Shown in pieces: positions 37,501-52,500 of a DNA stretch of 64,000 nucleotides; the stretch's first letter is position 1, and each line of letters starts with the position of its first letter. The stretch comes from Durusdinium trenchii (taxonomy: Eukaryota; Sar; Dinophyceae; Suessiales; Symbiodiniaceae): positions 2,285,204-2,349,203 of the forward strand of contig CAXAMN010021695.1 of NCBI GenBank assembly GCA_963970005.1, given 5' to 3'. Made by a program: the position numbers and the translations under genes. The notes under the pieces are model-generated. The model was given only the letters and a program-made list of their open reading frames with translations, was not told the origin of the DNA and made no database searches.

Positions 37501-40500
37501 TTCAATCCGCTTCAATTTTCTTACCAACACACCTAGATTCCGGCAAACATGGAGTCTGACACCCAAAAGTCTAACAGCCGATTCACCACACTCGTCACCG
37601 TCTCCCCCACCTGTCGGCTGCAGGTCCGCGGCGGCACTTGTAAGCTGATCCAAGTTCTGGGCACTTGATGCCTGCCGGATGCGCAACACGCGTCCGACCC
37701 GGACGCGTCCGACACGCTCAACGGATGCGGTTGAAGAACTGCGTAGAAGTGAAACCGTACTACCGAGACACCGCCAGGTGCTTTTACATTCGAACGCAAT
37801 TTCACAGCTAGCATCAGCTAGCCCCCATATCCCCGCCAGGCCGTTCCAATACGGATTTGGAAAATCATCGTGCGCTGTCCAGCCTGCCCCATCGGGTCCC
37901 CACCGAGCTACCGCAACGGTCGAACAATAACGCCTTCCGCGTCACCGAAAAGCGCAAAAAAAGAGATATCTTTAAAAAAACACGGGACCGAAACCACTGA
38001 ATTCAGTTTACAAAGGGATGGCCTCTAATAGCGAAGGCCTACATCCTAATGCTCTTTGCTTGTACCACCGAAAAAGAAGAAACGGCGACCAACAAAAAGA
38101 CCGGGACCGTCACGGACGTCAATCAACGCATCCCAGGCGCCGCGTAGTAAAAAACGGCGGACTGCGTCTCACCGGCTTTCAGACCCTTCAGCGGCACCTG
38201 AGCTGAAAGTGCAGTGCCCGCTGCTGTAAAAACGGAACTCAACGGAAGAACTCGTGGATGGATGGTTCACTGGGTGGGCACCAGGCACTTTCACCAGTGA
38301 TTGGAACTATATATACTGAAGCTGCTCATATAGCTGCTCATATATATTGTGAAGTCCGGCAACACAAATAAACTCACCGAGTTCTTTGAATCAATGCGTC
38401 TTTCTTTGTCGATGTTATTGGCACTGAATGTGTATGAATGTGTGATCTGTTTTGTCAATGTGATCCATTCATGATCTGTTTATATCTGGGCCACATAGAT
38501 CGCATAGGCTCCATCCATGTCCGAATCGGAGGTGCCAGAGAAGGTGGCAGCCTGCCATGGTGCGATGTGAATTGCCACCGGTTTTGGCACGACATAGCTT
38601 GGTTCGTGTCGGGCGCGTAACCGGGCGATTGACACAGGCAAGTGCCAATTAATTGGTATGTGGTTTTTCGGACCCAAATTGGATCATTCCACAGAGATTC
38701 GTTCCGAATGACCAGCGGCGAAAGCGAGATCGACCCGTCCGCCGTCCGTGATCATCCATGGATATGCCATGGCTGCTTGTCCCCGACGCCCAAGATGCGA
38801 ACGAGCGGCCGTTCCTCTTAGAGCTAAATGAGCTAACTGACGGCTATAGCTCGAAAAGCTGAGGAGTTGGTCTTTAAAAAATAGAACAATAACAACATCA
38901 AATTAGCCCAGCTGGAGACCCCAATAGCAAGATACAAACCGGGACAAAAAGAAAAATCTGGAAACAGCTGCTGTTTTCAACACATCGACCATCTCTTCCT
39001 TGGACACCATCATCACATAACCGGGACACCATCACAAAATGACCAGGGCACCATCAAAACATGACCGAGACACCGTCACAACATGNNNNNNNNNNATTGG
39101 GACACCATCACAACATAACCGGGACACCATCACAAGGTGACCAGGACACGAGCATGACATGACGGGGACACCATCACAACATGACCGGGACACTATCACA
39201 ACATGACCGGGACACCGTCACATGACCCGGACACCATCAAAACATAACCGGCACACCGTCACAACATGAGCGAGACACCATCACAACATGACTGGGACAC
39301 CGTCACAACATGACTGGGACACAATCACAACATGACCGGGACACCATCACAAGGTGACCGGGACACCAACATGACATGACGGGAAAACCATCACAAGATG
39401 ACCAGGACACCATCACAACATGACTGGGACACAATCAAAACATGATCGGGACACCATCACAACATGACCGCGCCACCATCACATGACCGGGACACCATCA
39501 CAACATGACCGGGACACCTTCAAAACATGACTGGGACACCATCACAACATGACCGGGACACCATCACAACATGACTGGGTCACAATCAAAACATGATCGG
39601 GACACCATCAAAACATGACCGGGACACCAGCATCGCATGACCCGGACGCCATCAAAACATGACCGGGACACCATCCGCCCACGAGCTCTGACGGTGACCC
39701 GACGGCGCCCGTCCGCCTATTAGTTTTGCAAGACCCCATAGCATGGCTATTGGGGAACAAACACAAGCTAGCTCCAGCTCAGGCCCCAACCACCTCGCCC
39801 ACCAACCTTCCGCAGCTCTGCGCCATCGCTCGCGTGCGCGAAGCAGCAGCGCACCTCGACGTCCTTCCAACGGCCAAAGTGTCGAAGGATCAAAGCGTGG
39901 CTCTCGCTGTTGGGACTGAAGAAGAAGACCGACTCATCGCCTCACCGCCGGGGTCCCCCGACGCTCGGAAGAGAGGGAGGGGCTGGCGGGGTGGCTGGCT
40001 TCGACCTTAGGGTCTGAGTCTTTGGTGGTTCCTGGTTTGGAGACTGAGCATGAGCCTGGCACTCTGGCACATTTCACCAAGTTAGACCATTTGGATGATG
40101 GGGGCCCACACTAAGTCACTAAGTGCTTTGCTTGTTGCCATCCATCCAGGTTAAGTCACTGCACAACAACAATGGATGGCTTCATAGAAGAGCTTGGGAA
40201 AAGCATGGAAGCGGATTTCTGTACACTTTCTTGGCTTCACTCGGGGTAGATAGTCCTCAATATAAGAGGCTCATTGGATGTTTACGCATGTTTGAGGTTT
40301 GTCATGCGCCTGAATGTTCGGGTGGAAATGGGGGACGTGAACAAGTCTCGATTCTGTGTCCAAATCGCTAGCAGGAGCTGCATGAAACTTCCCCGCAGGA
40401 TGGTGACATGTTCGCCCCAAACCGCTGCACAGGTGATGCTTCGTCCCCGGTAGGCGGATCTCTTGAGGATCGAAGCGGATCGACACCAACAGTCTGCCAG

Positions 40501-43500
40501 CTCAACAGGTGCCATTCAAAATCGATGTGCTGCAACTAAATATGTCGAAGTATATGTCAAAAACCCCAACCGACTGCTGCAAAGAGTGACCATTCCTGGA
40601 ACAGTGGTGTCCCATCTACTCAACCCAACCCATTGCGATGTCCAATTCCACAGTCTTCAGTCTCGAGAAGGAATCTCTACTCACTAGTAGCGAGGACGCT
40701 ATGCTCGGTGGAGGCCATCGCAAGTAGGTTGGAGTCCATCGCTATACTAGTAACTATATAGTAGCAAGCAAGGATTGCACCACAATAAGAGGCTGGAGTC
40801 TCGAGAAACAGAAATCTCTACTCACCAAAGAACTCTTCCTACACCAACCCCAAACTCGCCACTCAACCTCGTGCCTTCTGATTCTCTATAGCTTGGTTTC
40901 GAGGGACCTTGTCCGCCGTCTCCGGCCTGAGTAAACCTTCAAGATCTGGCCATGCTCAGTCGGATGAAAGTTGGAGCCGTCCTTGAAGTGGCCTGTCAAG
41001 CCGCTTTCCCCAAACGGTGAATTATCGTGAATTCAGCCTGATTTCTGATCCGAGCCGTGGGGGGTTGGGGCGGTCCAATCCCGAAACCTCGGAAAACGTC
41101 GGCGTCGGCCGTGACGGCGGAGGTTGTTTCTGGCGGTGTGTGGCCGGTGGGTGGAAATCAAGGCGGTGAAATGGTGTGAGCAAAAGGCTCTAACTGGTTC
41201 CTTGCATCCTAAATCCTATATCTCTTTTTATATCTGTTTATTTCTCAAGTTGTTCCTTTTCACCTTGTTCGACCTCCGCGCTGCCACCCGCGTTTCGCGA
41301 CATGCCGCGGCTTGACTTGCCGCGACGTGCCGCGCCTTTGACCTTGTGGGCTCGATCGGTGGTGCCGATCCAATCGTCCGAGGTGCCCAGCCAGACCTGG
41401 CCGAGCTGCCGGGAGCGTTGGAGTCCCAGGGTGTCGGATGCAGCGAGTTGGTGTGGGAGATGGATTTGGCCATGAATGGCCATGAGGGTCCAAGGATGGA
41501 GATGGATTTTTCTGACCAAGTCAGATTCTTTGGGGAGATATACAGTTGGAAGATGGACGCCGTGCGTTGCTGTCCTTTTCGGGCGCGCCCGCGAGGCGGT
41601 GTGAGACCATCACACTTGGGCTACAAAATGGAGGGTTCCAATTCCCCTGACCCACACGCTGGCGGATGCAAATTCTGGGGTCCACCTGTCATGACTTGTG
41701 TGGTTGCCTTTTTAAGAGTGGCGCCCCTCTCAGTCCCTCTTTTTGCTCATTTGTGTGGAAAGGATCTTCGACAAGGATTTTCAAGGCCGCAATTGAGACA
41801 AAAACATCCCAATGGTCTTCATGCAGAGCTCCCCCAGCATACAAATCCTAACGTATCCTAAAACTAAAGAAACCTTGATCGCCTCATTAGAAAGGTTGTG
41901 AGGGTAAGAAGCGACCCCCAATGCCTTCAGAAACCCACCCAAAAAAGCCCTAGCCGCCTGGATATCTTCCAGATCTCGTAGAGCTGTGAAGGTGAAGTTG
42001 GCGGCAAAGACCATGCCATCTTTCTTAAAGCTATAGCTTCCTGTGGCACATGACGGTGCTTCATCCAATTCTGTTGATTCATCCAACATGCTCAGGGCGG
42101 CTTTGACCGAAAAAAAGGCACCGAAGCTCATGGCATCAGGGGAGTTGCTCCACCAGTCTGGGTAGCGAGGTGCTCTCACCTGGCTGCCCTCTATATGCCT
42201 CCAACCGAATAGCAATGGCCTCCATGGGAATAGCAATGGCCTCCAACCTGATAGCAATGACCTCCAACCTAATAGCGATGGCCTCTAGCTTCTTGTTTTG
42301 TCTAATTTTGAAGGCTTGAAACTGATAACAGGCCTCCAGTCCTAAAAAAATTGGCCATGAATTCCATGTCAGGACTCAGGTGGACTAGCAAGATCGTTGG
42401 CTTCCATAGCTGTGTTGATGGATCTCTCTGCCCCTTGACTCATGCGTATCACTATAACACGCAGATGCAGATTCTGTTTTGAAGCAATCTGCACAATGAG
42501 TCCCAGACATGCATCTCCTGCAGGACATGAGTAAGAAGGATAGTGGCTACTGTAACTGGAACAGTTGTAATCCCAAGTTGAGCGGAGAGATTGTGGGAAA
42601 AATCAGTTGACTTGGAGATACAGGATACTATAAATATCTGTGAAGGGAATCCTGAAGACCGGTCAGCCATGCGGAAGGTCCATAGAAGGAGTCATGTCAT
42701 GAATCTGTACTATTGATCTATATCACTGTATCACTATAAGGAGACACCAAGGTAGGTCATTCCATTAGAAACGTAGACATATGTATGATCATTATGTATA
42801 TACAGTTACAGTAAGCTGCTTTCAGAATCATAACCTCAAATTACGGGCTGCATCTCGTGCCAAGCATCGAGTTAGGACAGCCTCAGCCACGAACTGTCAG
42901 GTTGGACGCTCTGCTGCTGCCCGAGGGGTGTGAAAACATGAGAAGTAATATCGATTTCGTTTCTGGAAGTTGGAGTATTTAATGTCTGGAGGTTGGAGTC
43001 CAGGGTGGGCATTCAGAATCTTATGACTGATGCTGAAGCGCAAGTTGCTACTACGTCGGGCTTACTGTATATAGATTTGAATTTCTACTTTGTGCTTAGT
43101 GAACAAAGCCTATCCCCAAATCAAAGCATGCTGGCATTCTTTCAATGCAGAATGAAGGACACCGAGCTGAACCCAGACCACCCGAAAGAGAACCCCGAGC
43201 CAAGCACTTGTGCTTGACATCAAGAAGCATGTCTCTGGAACATCAGAACTGAAAGCACCAGAGATAAAATATTTATCCAGTCATCTTGGGTCCTTCAACA
43301 AAAAACAGCCATGTTACTGATAGAACTATTCCCCACCTTGTAAACCTGACCCTGTAGATCTTCCGCTTGCTGAAAATGCAAGCCACCCACCGATGATCTC
43401 GTTTGAATTCTTTTGCACCATAGTACCCCCTAAAAAGTGACACATGGATTCATGAAAAATGCAAATGAGAGATGAGTAAGAGAGGAAAATAGAGGAACAC

Positions 43501-46500
43501 AACAAACACTTGAGGGCGCACTGGGGGAGGGGAATTGCCACTTGTAAACAGTTGAAGCCACACCGCCAGAATCTCTCCCGGGCGTCCGGACGGCAGGCTG
43601 GTCCATGGGTCTCAATTGAGAGGTGGCCATGGCATAGGAGCGGTCCCACCACTTCACAGCATCTGGATCGCCTCAGTCCCACCCTGACCCCTGATGCGCG
43701 ATCTCAGAGCAATGCGCTCGTGCTCGTGTGGACGAGTGATGCGTGGCAGCGTGGCAGGTGTTCTTCTGGAAAGCACATGCTTGCAGTGTGGGTGTGAGCT
43801 GGAAATCCAAGCAGGAAGAAGGAGCAAACATGTTCTAGTGGTGTTGCTTGGATGTTGATCGTGTGTGCGTGTGTGTATGTGTGAGATTTTGGACATTGTA
43901 GAGAGGGTTTGAGGTGAAACAAGCTAAAGAAACCATAGAATCAGCAAGAAAGAGTGAACGACCCTGGACTCGTCACAAGAAGCTGTGAATCACACCTGCG
44001 TCCTATAATGTCTTATACATAAGCAACCCTTTTGGTCGATGGGTCCGGGCTGAGGTGGTGAATGGATTTGGCTCGTTTTTCTCGCTTCACCTTTTGTGAT
44101 GAACGAACCGCACGTCCTGTCCCGCACGTCCATCCTGTCCCCCACGTCCGTCCGAGGAATCGCGAGAAATCGGTCAAGCCGCTCTCAAAGTTGACCTTGA
44201 CTCCATCCACCTGGACAGTCCGTGCTCGAGACATCTGCAGGAACTGGCTTCGAACTCTGGGACGTGCTTCCGACCAGGTGGGACCAGGTGGGTGCCTATA
44301 GAATCTATAGAAATGACCAGTTTGAGGCCCTCTTGAGCGGTCTTCACGAGGAGGAGTACAGTAACTGTTTGATGCATGCTGGCCGTGTGGCCTATGCCCG
44401 GGGCGACGACTCAGTGTTTGGTCCAAAATGCCACGCACGACTCAGTGAGTGGGCAACTGCGTCACCCTTCAAAGACCCTGTCATAGGTGACTCTTTTCAG
44501 AAGGCCACCTGACTTCTTTCAATGCACCAAACATTGAGACATAGAGCATCAAAGAGCATTACCATAGGTCATCTACAGACAGTCCCTGGATCTCTCCCCA
44601 TCCCAGTGGGTCCCACATTTCGCCACCAGGTTCGCACCTTGACCGTGCAATGCAACGGCTTCCGCCCAGAGGTGAGCTTCGTCCACGTCTCGGTCGCTCC
44701 GCTGGCGCTGGCGCCGGTTCCGCTGCTGGCGTAGAAGGGCTGACCCAAACCTCGCGCGGCATCGCCGAAGAATGCGGTCGGCGTGATGAAACCCGGTCAC
44801 CATGAAAAGATGCCATCCCCTATACTCATATGATCGTCAAATCTTCACCAACGCTTGCTTTGTGAACTGGCAACCTCGAAGGAAGACTGAAACCATACTT
44901 GTTTGGCAGAATGGCAATCAAGTTCTTACAAAGAATCCTCTCAACTTGGTCCAACAAAAAGAATGGCACCTCCGTGGCTCATCAAAGCGAACTTGAGGTA
45001 ATCGCTTTGAAGGACCTCGATGGGCTACGAGGAAGGCCGCGCACGACACCACGTCATGAGCCGGAGCCAAAAAAAGAGGCCGCGCCGTGAGGCGGCCACT
45101 GTGGTGGGGTGGGTCTGTGAGAGACGAGCCTCTGCTTTTTGGGGCGAAAATGGTGGGAAGGCTCCCGATGTCCAAAACATGTTTTCTGGTTGCAACCAAA
45201 ATAGCAACTGACTGGTGTCTGACCGGTGAGCTGGCTGAAAGATAACAGCTTTTGGTTACAGCTGGTCGGCAAACTCTCCTTAGGATGTATGTACCTGGTT
45301 CTAAGCAAAATATAGTGTACTGAGGCTGGCGAGGGATGGGAGCCTTGGACTTCCGAAGCAATGACATTCAAGCATGTGTCAATTTAAGTTGGGATATTAT
45401 ATGTAGTATAACATAATACCTCATCATATATATATAATACTCCATGCCATCACTTCCACCTAATCCAGACCACCTCTGCACCACAGCATGCCGGACATTG
45501 CTGGACTCTTGGTGTTGAAGTAAACACCGAGACAACCATGTGAGCTACTATGTGAGCTTCACTTGTACTACTAGTATGTCAAACCTCTGGAGGGGTATTC
45601 TTGCTGGAAAATGACAGCGTTGATGTCGGTTCACTCAGCAAAGCTCAATAAACAGCAGCAAACTCAGCTGAGCTCAGAACTTCTGGGCCATCGCCATCAA
45701 CCTCCATTCATTTGGATCCCCAAACCCCGTGGCACTGCTTCCCTGGACCAGATGCATTCTCGGGCACTGCTGGCGCGGGCGCGGGAGCAGCAGGTTCGGG
45801 GTATGGTTGTCCTCGGTCTTCGCTTCAACAGAGCATGACCTACCAGTTAACACACTGCCCGCACTGCCAGCTGCGGAATGTGAACAACGTTTGTTGTGGT
45901 TGGCGTCAAACCCCATGAAACCATCAACTGGCAGCGTTTGCTCATCTTTTGAAAAGGGAATCCTGCATGAACACCTTGCCTGTCCTGAAACACACTCTGG
46001 CGCTAGGTGCTCACTCGCACCCAGACTGGCACAGTTTGTTGCGTAGCCAATAACTTACAAATACTTACATAAACTCTTACAGTACTCTGTATACTCTTTG
46101 TATTTATTGAACACGTTGTCATCTTCACAGAAATCCTGTCCATGAAGCCCTTGCTCATAAACAATACTCTACAATTTTTGGTCCTTGGTTTAGGTTGCTT
46201 TACTGCAGGGAAATGGATTCGCACATTGAGTCTGGAAGATCACCTCGCCATTCCGAAAGTATGTACAATGATTTGCGTTGGTTCTCGCAAGTACCGCGCG
46301 TATACCAAGCTCCCGGCGTTTCTTCGAGGAAATGGTCGATGATACTGTCGGCCCCTGTTGAGGCCCGGCCGACGGGTGCGTCTCAAGACCTTCCAACACC
46401 TTTCACCGGCCGGCAGGCCGATCTGATTATTGACATACGAATTGGACAATAGTATGTCATGTTTTGAGATTCACTCATGACATGGGTCTCCGGTGCCCAA

Positions 46501-49500
46501 ATTGATTTCTCTTCACCTCCTAGAACCTCACAGCCACCTCAAAACCCACAAAGCTGGGCCCACCTTGCTCCCATCGAACCCCCACCCGGCGGACACCCTG
46601 CCGTCTGAGCGGCGCTGCGGTCGCCCGATCGAACTGGCCGCCCGCAGGAGCTCTTCCAGGTGCGAGTTCCCCGCGGCCTCGAACGAAAGAGCTTGGTCAT
46701 CCCTGAGTTCTCGGGGGGCAGGGAAAAACCCAGACGTTCTATAAGTCTATAACGTCTTTTCGATAGAAACATGATAAAAACATCAAGAGCGGAGGACCTT
46801 TCCGAGGACATGCTCTCTTTGGCATATATTCTTGGCCAGGTTGCATATCCTTAAAAAGTACCCACGCATCCCCGCGCTTTATGGTCAAAAGCACGGTCCT
46901 TTGCTGAGAATGCGCCACACAATCAAAACCAGCGGGACAAGGTGGAGTGTGCACCCAAACGCGTCTAGTGGCAGAGCATCCGAGCACCGGAATCCGGAGA
47001 ATGCTCCGCATACCAGGTGAATGCTCCACTTCTGGAAGGGGATGTGGTAGCTATCTGTGGGGAGTATATCCGAAACAACCCGAGAAGAGCTTGAGCCCTC
47101 AGTACTCCCTTCGATTTAGATTTGGATAGATTTGGTTGTCCACTACCCATACCTGATCCTTTATTTTAGTGGATTGAACATGGACTCCAGCAAATAATAT
47201 ACATATAAGATCATATAAGATATAACCAGGATATCCCGCAAGAGCTCCAGGACTTGCTCGATATTTTTCAGGAAGAAAAGGTGTCACTCAACATCGGCTG
47301 TCGTGAAAAAATGTGGGACATAACTGGACTTGACATGCTCGACATGCTAAAGCTGAAACTCCAAGAGATCCGAACATGTTCCTCTAACAGATTTCTTCCT
47401 CGAGATCCTTGGCAAAGCATCAAAACGCCCTCTCTCTGCCCGTCAACCACCCAGCAGTAAACATCGAGTGACTGCGTAGTAGAAGCAAGCGGACTTGCTT
47501 TGCTCCGCGGCCATCTCGCCCAAAGGCACCTGGGCATCTTTGATGTTGCTCGTAGGCTCCACTCACATGCGTTTCATATCGGGGTCAGGGCATGAGCGAA
47601 GTCGGGGCAGGAGGTGGGGGTGTCCACCTTCTGCCGAGAAAAGAAGCAGTTGGAAGTACCCTCCAGCAGAGGACCACATGGAACCCCATGTCACCACGTT
47701 GGGTTGGTCGAATGGTCAGCGTTCGAAACCACGGGTGAATTCAGAGGGTCCATCTGCTCCGCTGACAGCCGGGGAAGGGGTGAAGACGGTTGTTCCTCTA
47801 GAAACGCAGGGGTTGTCCCCAAAGCATGTGACTGTTGGAGGCATCTCATGTTGAAAGGATCTTCCAAGCCACCAATTCTCACAAGAACAATGCCCTTGCA
47901 AAGGCCAGAATCTCAAGATAGACTCAAATTGACTCAAACTAGAGAACTCTCTATCATCAATGACAGTCACCAATCGAAGCATCTGCAATCAGCATATTCA
48001 CATGAACTGTTGCCTCCTAATGGAGCCTAACCATGGCAAGTAACCATGGAGCGGGCTTTATGAAGCGATGATTTTCTTGGGAGTACGAAAAGCATCGCTT
48101 GTTGTGCAAATGCACTTCGTCTGGCTTCTGGACATCCTCCCTTTCATTAACTAAGTAGGAAGTGTCCACCATGAATGTTTACTTTCAGATCAACCAACTT
48201 GCGCAAAGGTCGCCCAGAAAGCAACCTCACACTCTAAAAATAACGAGGCTCATTTCTCCATGTCGATGAGCTACAAGTATGAAAGGACATCGTTCCAAGG
48301 AGGCGATGAAAAATCGTCTCGACATGGAAAAACAACGGAGCCTGGAGAATACGAGCGGTGCAAGTTGTACGACTAAGCCCTTGAGCGGTAGGTGTTAAAC
48401 ATGCTGCTTTATGTTTGTGCTGGAGCCCCCAAACACCTGTAAAGTCTTAGCATATTTTAGCTCTTCTAAGAATCGTCTATGTCAAACTGAAAGCTACGCG
48501 TCAAAGTGGTCAAACATCGATTTCTAGTGTGTACTGATGGAAGAAGTCCTACACTATCTGGAACCCCCAAAACGGATCATAGAAAACTCCGGTCTTCCCC
48601 ACGACCAGTGGTGCAAGATGTCTGGGGCGAAGTCTTCCTGTGTAATCTCTTGTTGCGGATCACTATATAGTCACTTCACACACGTCATTGTACCAGTACA
48701 CTCCCCCTCTCCCCCATCTTCCTGTCGTGGCACGTAGATCCCATAGGCCCCGTCATCTCTCGAAGAGGCCAGCTCCGAGTGCGTCTGCTCCTGGGATCCA
48801 AATCGGTTTCATGATGGGTCGGGCTTGCTGGAACTGATTGGCTGGAAAAAGAGGGAATGGGAACTCAGTGAGTGAATTCAGAGTGAATCCATGAATCCAT
48901 GTCCCTCTGCTTGGTCAAAAAAGTCCAGAACTCCCAAACTGGGTCGAAGTTCCGAAGGGACTTTGTTTTCATTTGGCTTCAGCATGCGTTTGGACGGTCA
49001 GTCTGCTACTGAGGATTTTTGGGATGCGTTTGGACGGTTGATGGACGAAGGGGGATGACCCAAACTTACCCACCAAGCTGGTGCCGATGACAAAGTCAGG
49101 ACAAAGAAGTGGATCTGTCTGCAGAGCAAAGATCCTGTGAAATTTGGTTTCATCACTTCAAACCTGCCATGTCTCATTTAAACCAATAACAATAAAATAA
49201 CAGTGACTGCTACAATCACCCAGATTACCCCCATCCCCAAGTCCTGTTCTTGAGAACTCTACCCCAGCTCCAGCTCTGAACTTGACATCTTCACGATCCT
49301 CTCCCCAAAAAGCTCCCACCCAAAACTCCCGCCTCAAACAGCAGTTACCTCCCGCCCTTCTTCCGTTCACCAGCCAGGAACCTCCCATCTGCTTTCGCAG
49401 GACCCTCCTTGACCGCCCCCCCACTCCAAGTCCCAGCAGCTCGAATCAGTGCCCAACGGCCATACTGCGAGCGGATCAAGGCTTGGCTGCTTGGATGTGT

Positions 49501-52500
49501 GGTGAAGACGAAGAGCGTCTCGGCCCCTCAGGCACAAATGATAAAGAAAGAGTCTTCCCACGATACAAATCGACGACGATACGGCCGGGGCGTATGTTTG
49601 GGAGAGGAAAAGAAATGGTTTACTTTGGTTTTATGGTCCGTAGAGGATCTAGAAACTCTGTATCACATGTGAGTTTTGTCTACAAATTCTACTGTAACAA
49701 GTATTCATATTTCTCCAGGAATGTTTAGCAGCAGAAGCCTTAAGCCTTTGAAGATGGGGGAGAGGTAGAGTTTCTAACGAGGAGTCCTTCTCCTGGGCGA
49801 GGAGATTGGCCAATCTCCAGGAGAAATGCAATGGTCACCCTTCAAGTGAATCTTCTGGAAAGTTGCAAAAAGAGCAAAAATCGGCTACTAGGAGCAAAGG
49901 GCATCGCTACTTGGAGCAAGGACGCTATTAGGGGCTCCTGGCCTTACTACTAGGAACAAGGACGCTACCAGGGGCAAGGGCATCGCTGCTAGGGGCTCCT
50001 GGCATCGCTACTAGGAGCATTCTTACTAATAGGAACTAGGACGCTACTAGGAGCTTTTTCATTGGCTCAGCCTAGTTCCTCTTACCCACGATCACCCGCG
50101 ATCTCCAACTCCCAAGCTCAAACCGGTTTCGGCCCGGGACCTCGGAGACGAACAAAGGGAGAAAGGTGCCAGAGCAGGTGTTGGAGTCTATGAGGTCACC
50201 AGCAACATACCAATTTGATCCACTTTGCCACTGTGGAATGAAAACGTACTGAACACCATCTAGCAAAACTCAACATCTTTGGGCCAGCCCCCCAAAATCC
50301 CATTGGATCGCAGGTCTTTGGGAAGCTTTTTCTTGCGTCCCCTTGCCTTCCTTTTCAAACGGCTTTTTCATCGTCTCGGATCCAGGGACCAGAATGCACG
50401 CGCAGGATTTGGCCGTTGGTGCGCGGCTGGAAGCTGGTGCCGAGGAAATGCCCTGGAGCCGATCCGAGCACAGAGACGGTGAATCCCCGGTCCAAAGAAG
50501 ATTCTACATGCTTCCACCATGTTTCACCATCTGGTAGTTTCACTCCGACTTGCAGGGTCAGACGGTGTTCTTATCCGTCCCTCCAGTTCGATCCAAGTGA
50601 AGCGAGAATAGTCATGGAGTCTACCTTAACTTAGGACAGAACACATTGATATTGTGTGGAATGCAAGGGGACCAGGAAACTAAGGACGAGGACACCAATT
50701 TGATATGAGGCTTGGATTTCGCTCATCGGATTTACATCTTTGCTCAATCTCCACAACAGCATTCATAAATGTGTCAGTTCCAAACTTATATTGAATGGAT
50801 CTTATATCAAAAGTTATGCAGGATTGCGTGTTGTTCCTTCCAGGATCTACCAATCCAAACTGGTCAGGGCCTATCAACGACCGAACTTGACCCGGTCGTG
50901 TACCAGTCTCGAGCGATCTCCGACCGACGGGTGGGTCCCAGAACCTTCAATTGAATCCTTCAGGAGCCCTCCACGACGGAGCCTGACTTAGGGCCGTGTG
51001 AAAGGCTGAGGAGTCCATATGATTCTGTCCCATCTCTGTAACGGTGGAAAGCCATCCAGGAAGAGAAGATGAAAGAGCATGGGCCAATCATGGGTCAAGC
51101 AGCAAATCTCCGCGGGGGTTCTTTCATTTTCTACCCTGCCATTGGTGCACCTCATCTACCCTCTGAACAAGCCACCAATCGACAAGCGTCCGGGGTCTCC
51201 AGCCGTGATTTATTCTATGATTCTACCAGCGCCTTGCTCCTTCGCTGGCTGATCTGTGCTTCCGATCCAGTCATCAGAGGTGCCAAACCACACCTGCTTC
51301 ACAGCGAACACAGACTGGTGATCAAAAAAAAAGAAACTAGATGTAGACGTTTTACCATCCAGGTTGTATTTTTCATCATCCATCTACGTCACAAAAAATG
51401 TAGGCTTACCTCATATGATCATCTACTCACTTGTCGTTCAATCTGGTGTTTGACCCATACCCGAGCTTTCGATTCAGCTTCACGGAACCGGCATACCCCA
51501 GCTTTGGACCCATCGGGCGCCCAGCCCCGCAGGGACGGAAGGAGGCTTCCAAACATCCTAATCCATCCTAATCTCACATTCAGTGATGCCGAATCAGAGA
51601 TGAAACTGAGCCAAATTGTCGATGTGAATCCTGATATAGATAGCCAGAGATAGGGAGACATCGCTTTGATAGGGAGCCCGAGATAGGGAGATGATAAGCT
51701 CATGTTTTCCTCATCCACGCGGCTGCGGCAGTGAAAGGGCCATCATCTTTGGATTGCGGAAGATATCCCTCTGGCCCCGAAAGCAAGGGCCTACAACTTC
51801 ATGAAACCGACAATGGAAAAAGTTTCACGTGCATTAAGAATGTACAGTCCATCAAGCAATGCTGGGAATGTGAACATCATCATTTGAGGGGCTGACTTGA
51901 CACAGCAAACGACAAACACTGAATTGTATAACCACTCCAAAGTCTGTTGGTTTAGTGTTGTTTGAGACGCATCTCGAATCAAAACTACTACAGTAGTAAA
52001 GTACGACACCACCACTACTACTACTACTGCTACTACTACTGCTACTACTACTACTACTACGACTACTACTACGACTACCACTACCACTACCACTACCACT
52101 ACGACTACTACTACTACGACTACTACTACGACTCCTACTACAACTACGACTACGACTACAACTACCACCACCACTACCACTACCACTACCACTACCACTA
52201 CCACTCCACACTACGACTACTACTACTACTACGACTACTACTACTACTACTACGACTACTACTACGACTACTACTACTACAACTACGACTACGACTACGA
52301 CAACCACTACCACCACCACTACCACTAACACTGCCACACTACTACTACGACTACTACTACTACGACGACTACTACTACTGCTGCTGCTACTACTACTACG
52401 ACCACCACCACCACCACCACCATGACCACCAGTTTCTACCTGTTGTTGTTTCATGTTGTTAAATATGCAAAAAAGTTATACCTGCTGCTTTCTACCGCAC

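Noticed and set aside
37241-37648. 135-aa plus-strand ORF
   Set aside because: Much of it lies antisense to a longer open minus-strand frame (37436-37925) that fits gene D orientation. It has no acceptor or neighbour on the plus strand.
39000-39670. Regular 22-bp repeat array resembling a CRISPR
   Set aside because: There are no unique spacers between the repeats; units abut directly and vary in length. It is a eukaryotic minisatellite.
51791-52462. Val/Ser-rich and Tyr/His-rich ORFs of up to 200 aa
   Set aside because: They are translations of the triplet tract at 52008-52430 in several frames, with no splice or composition support.
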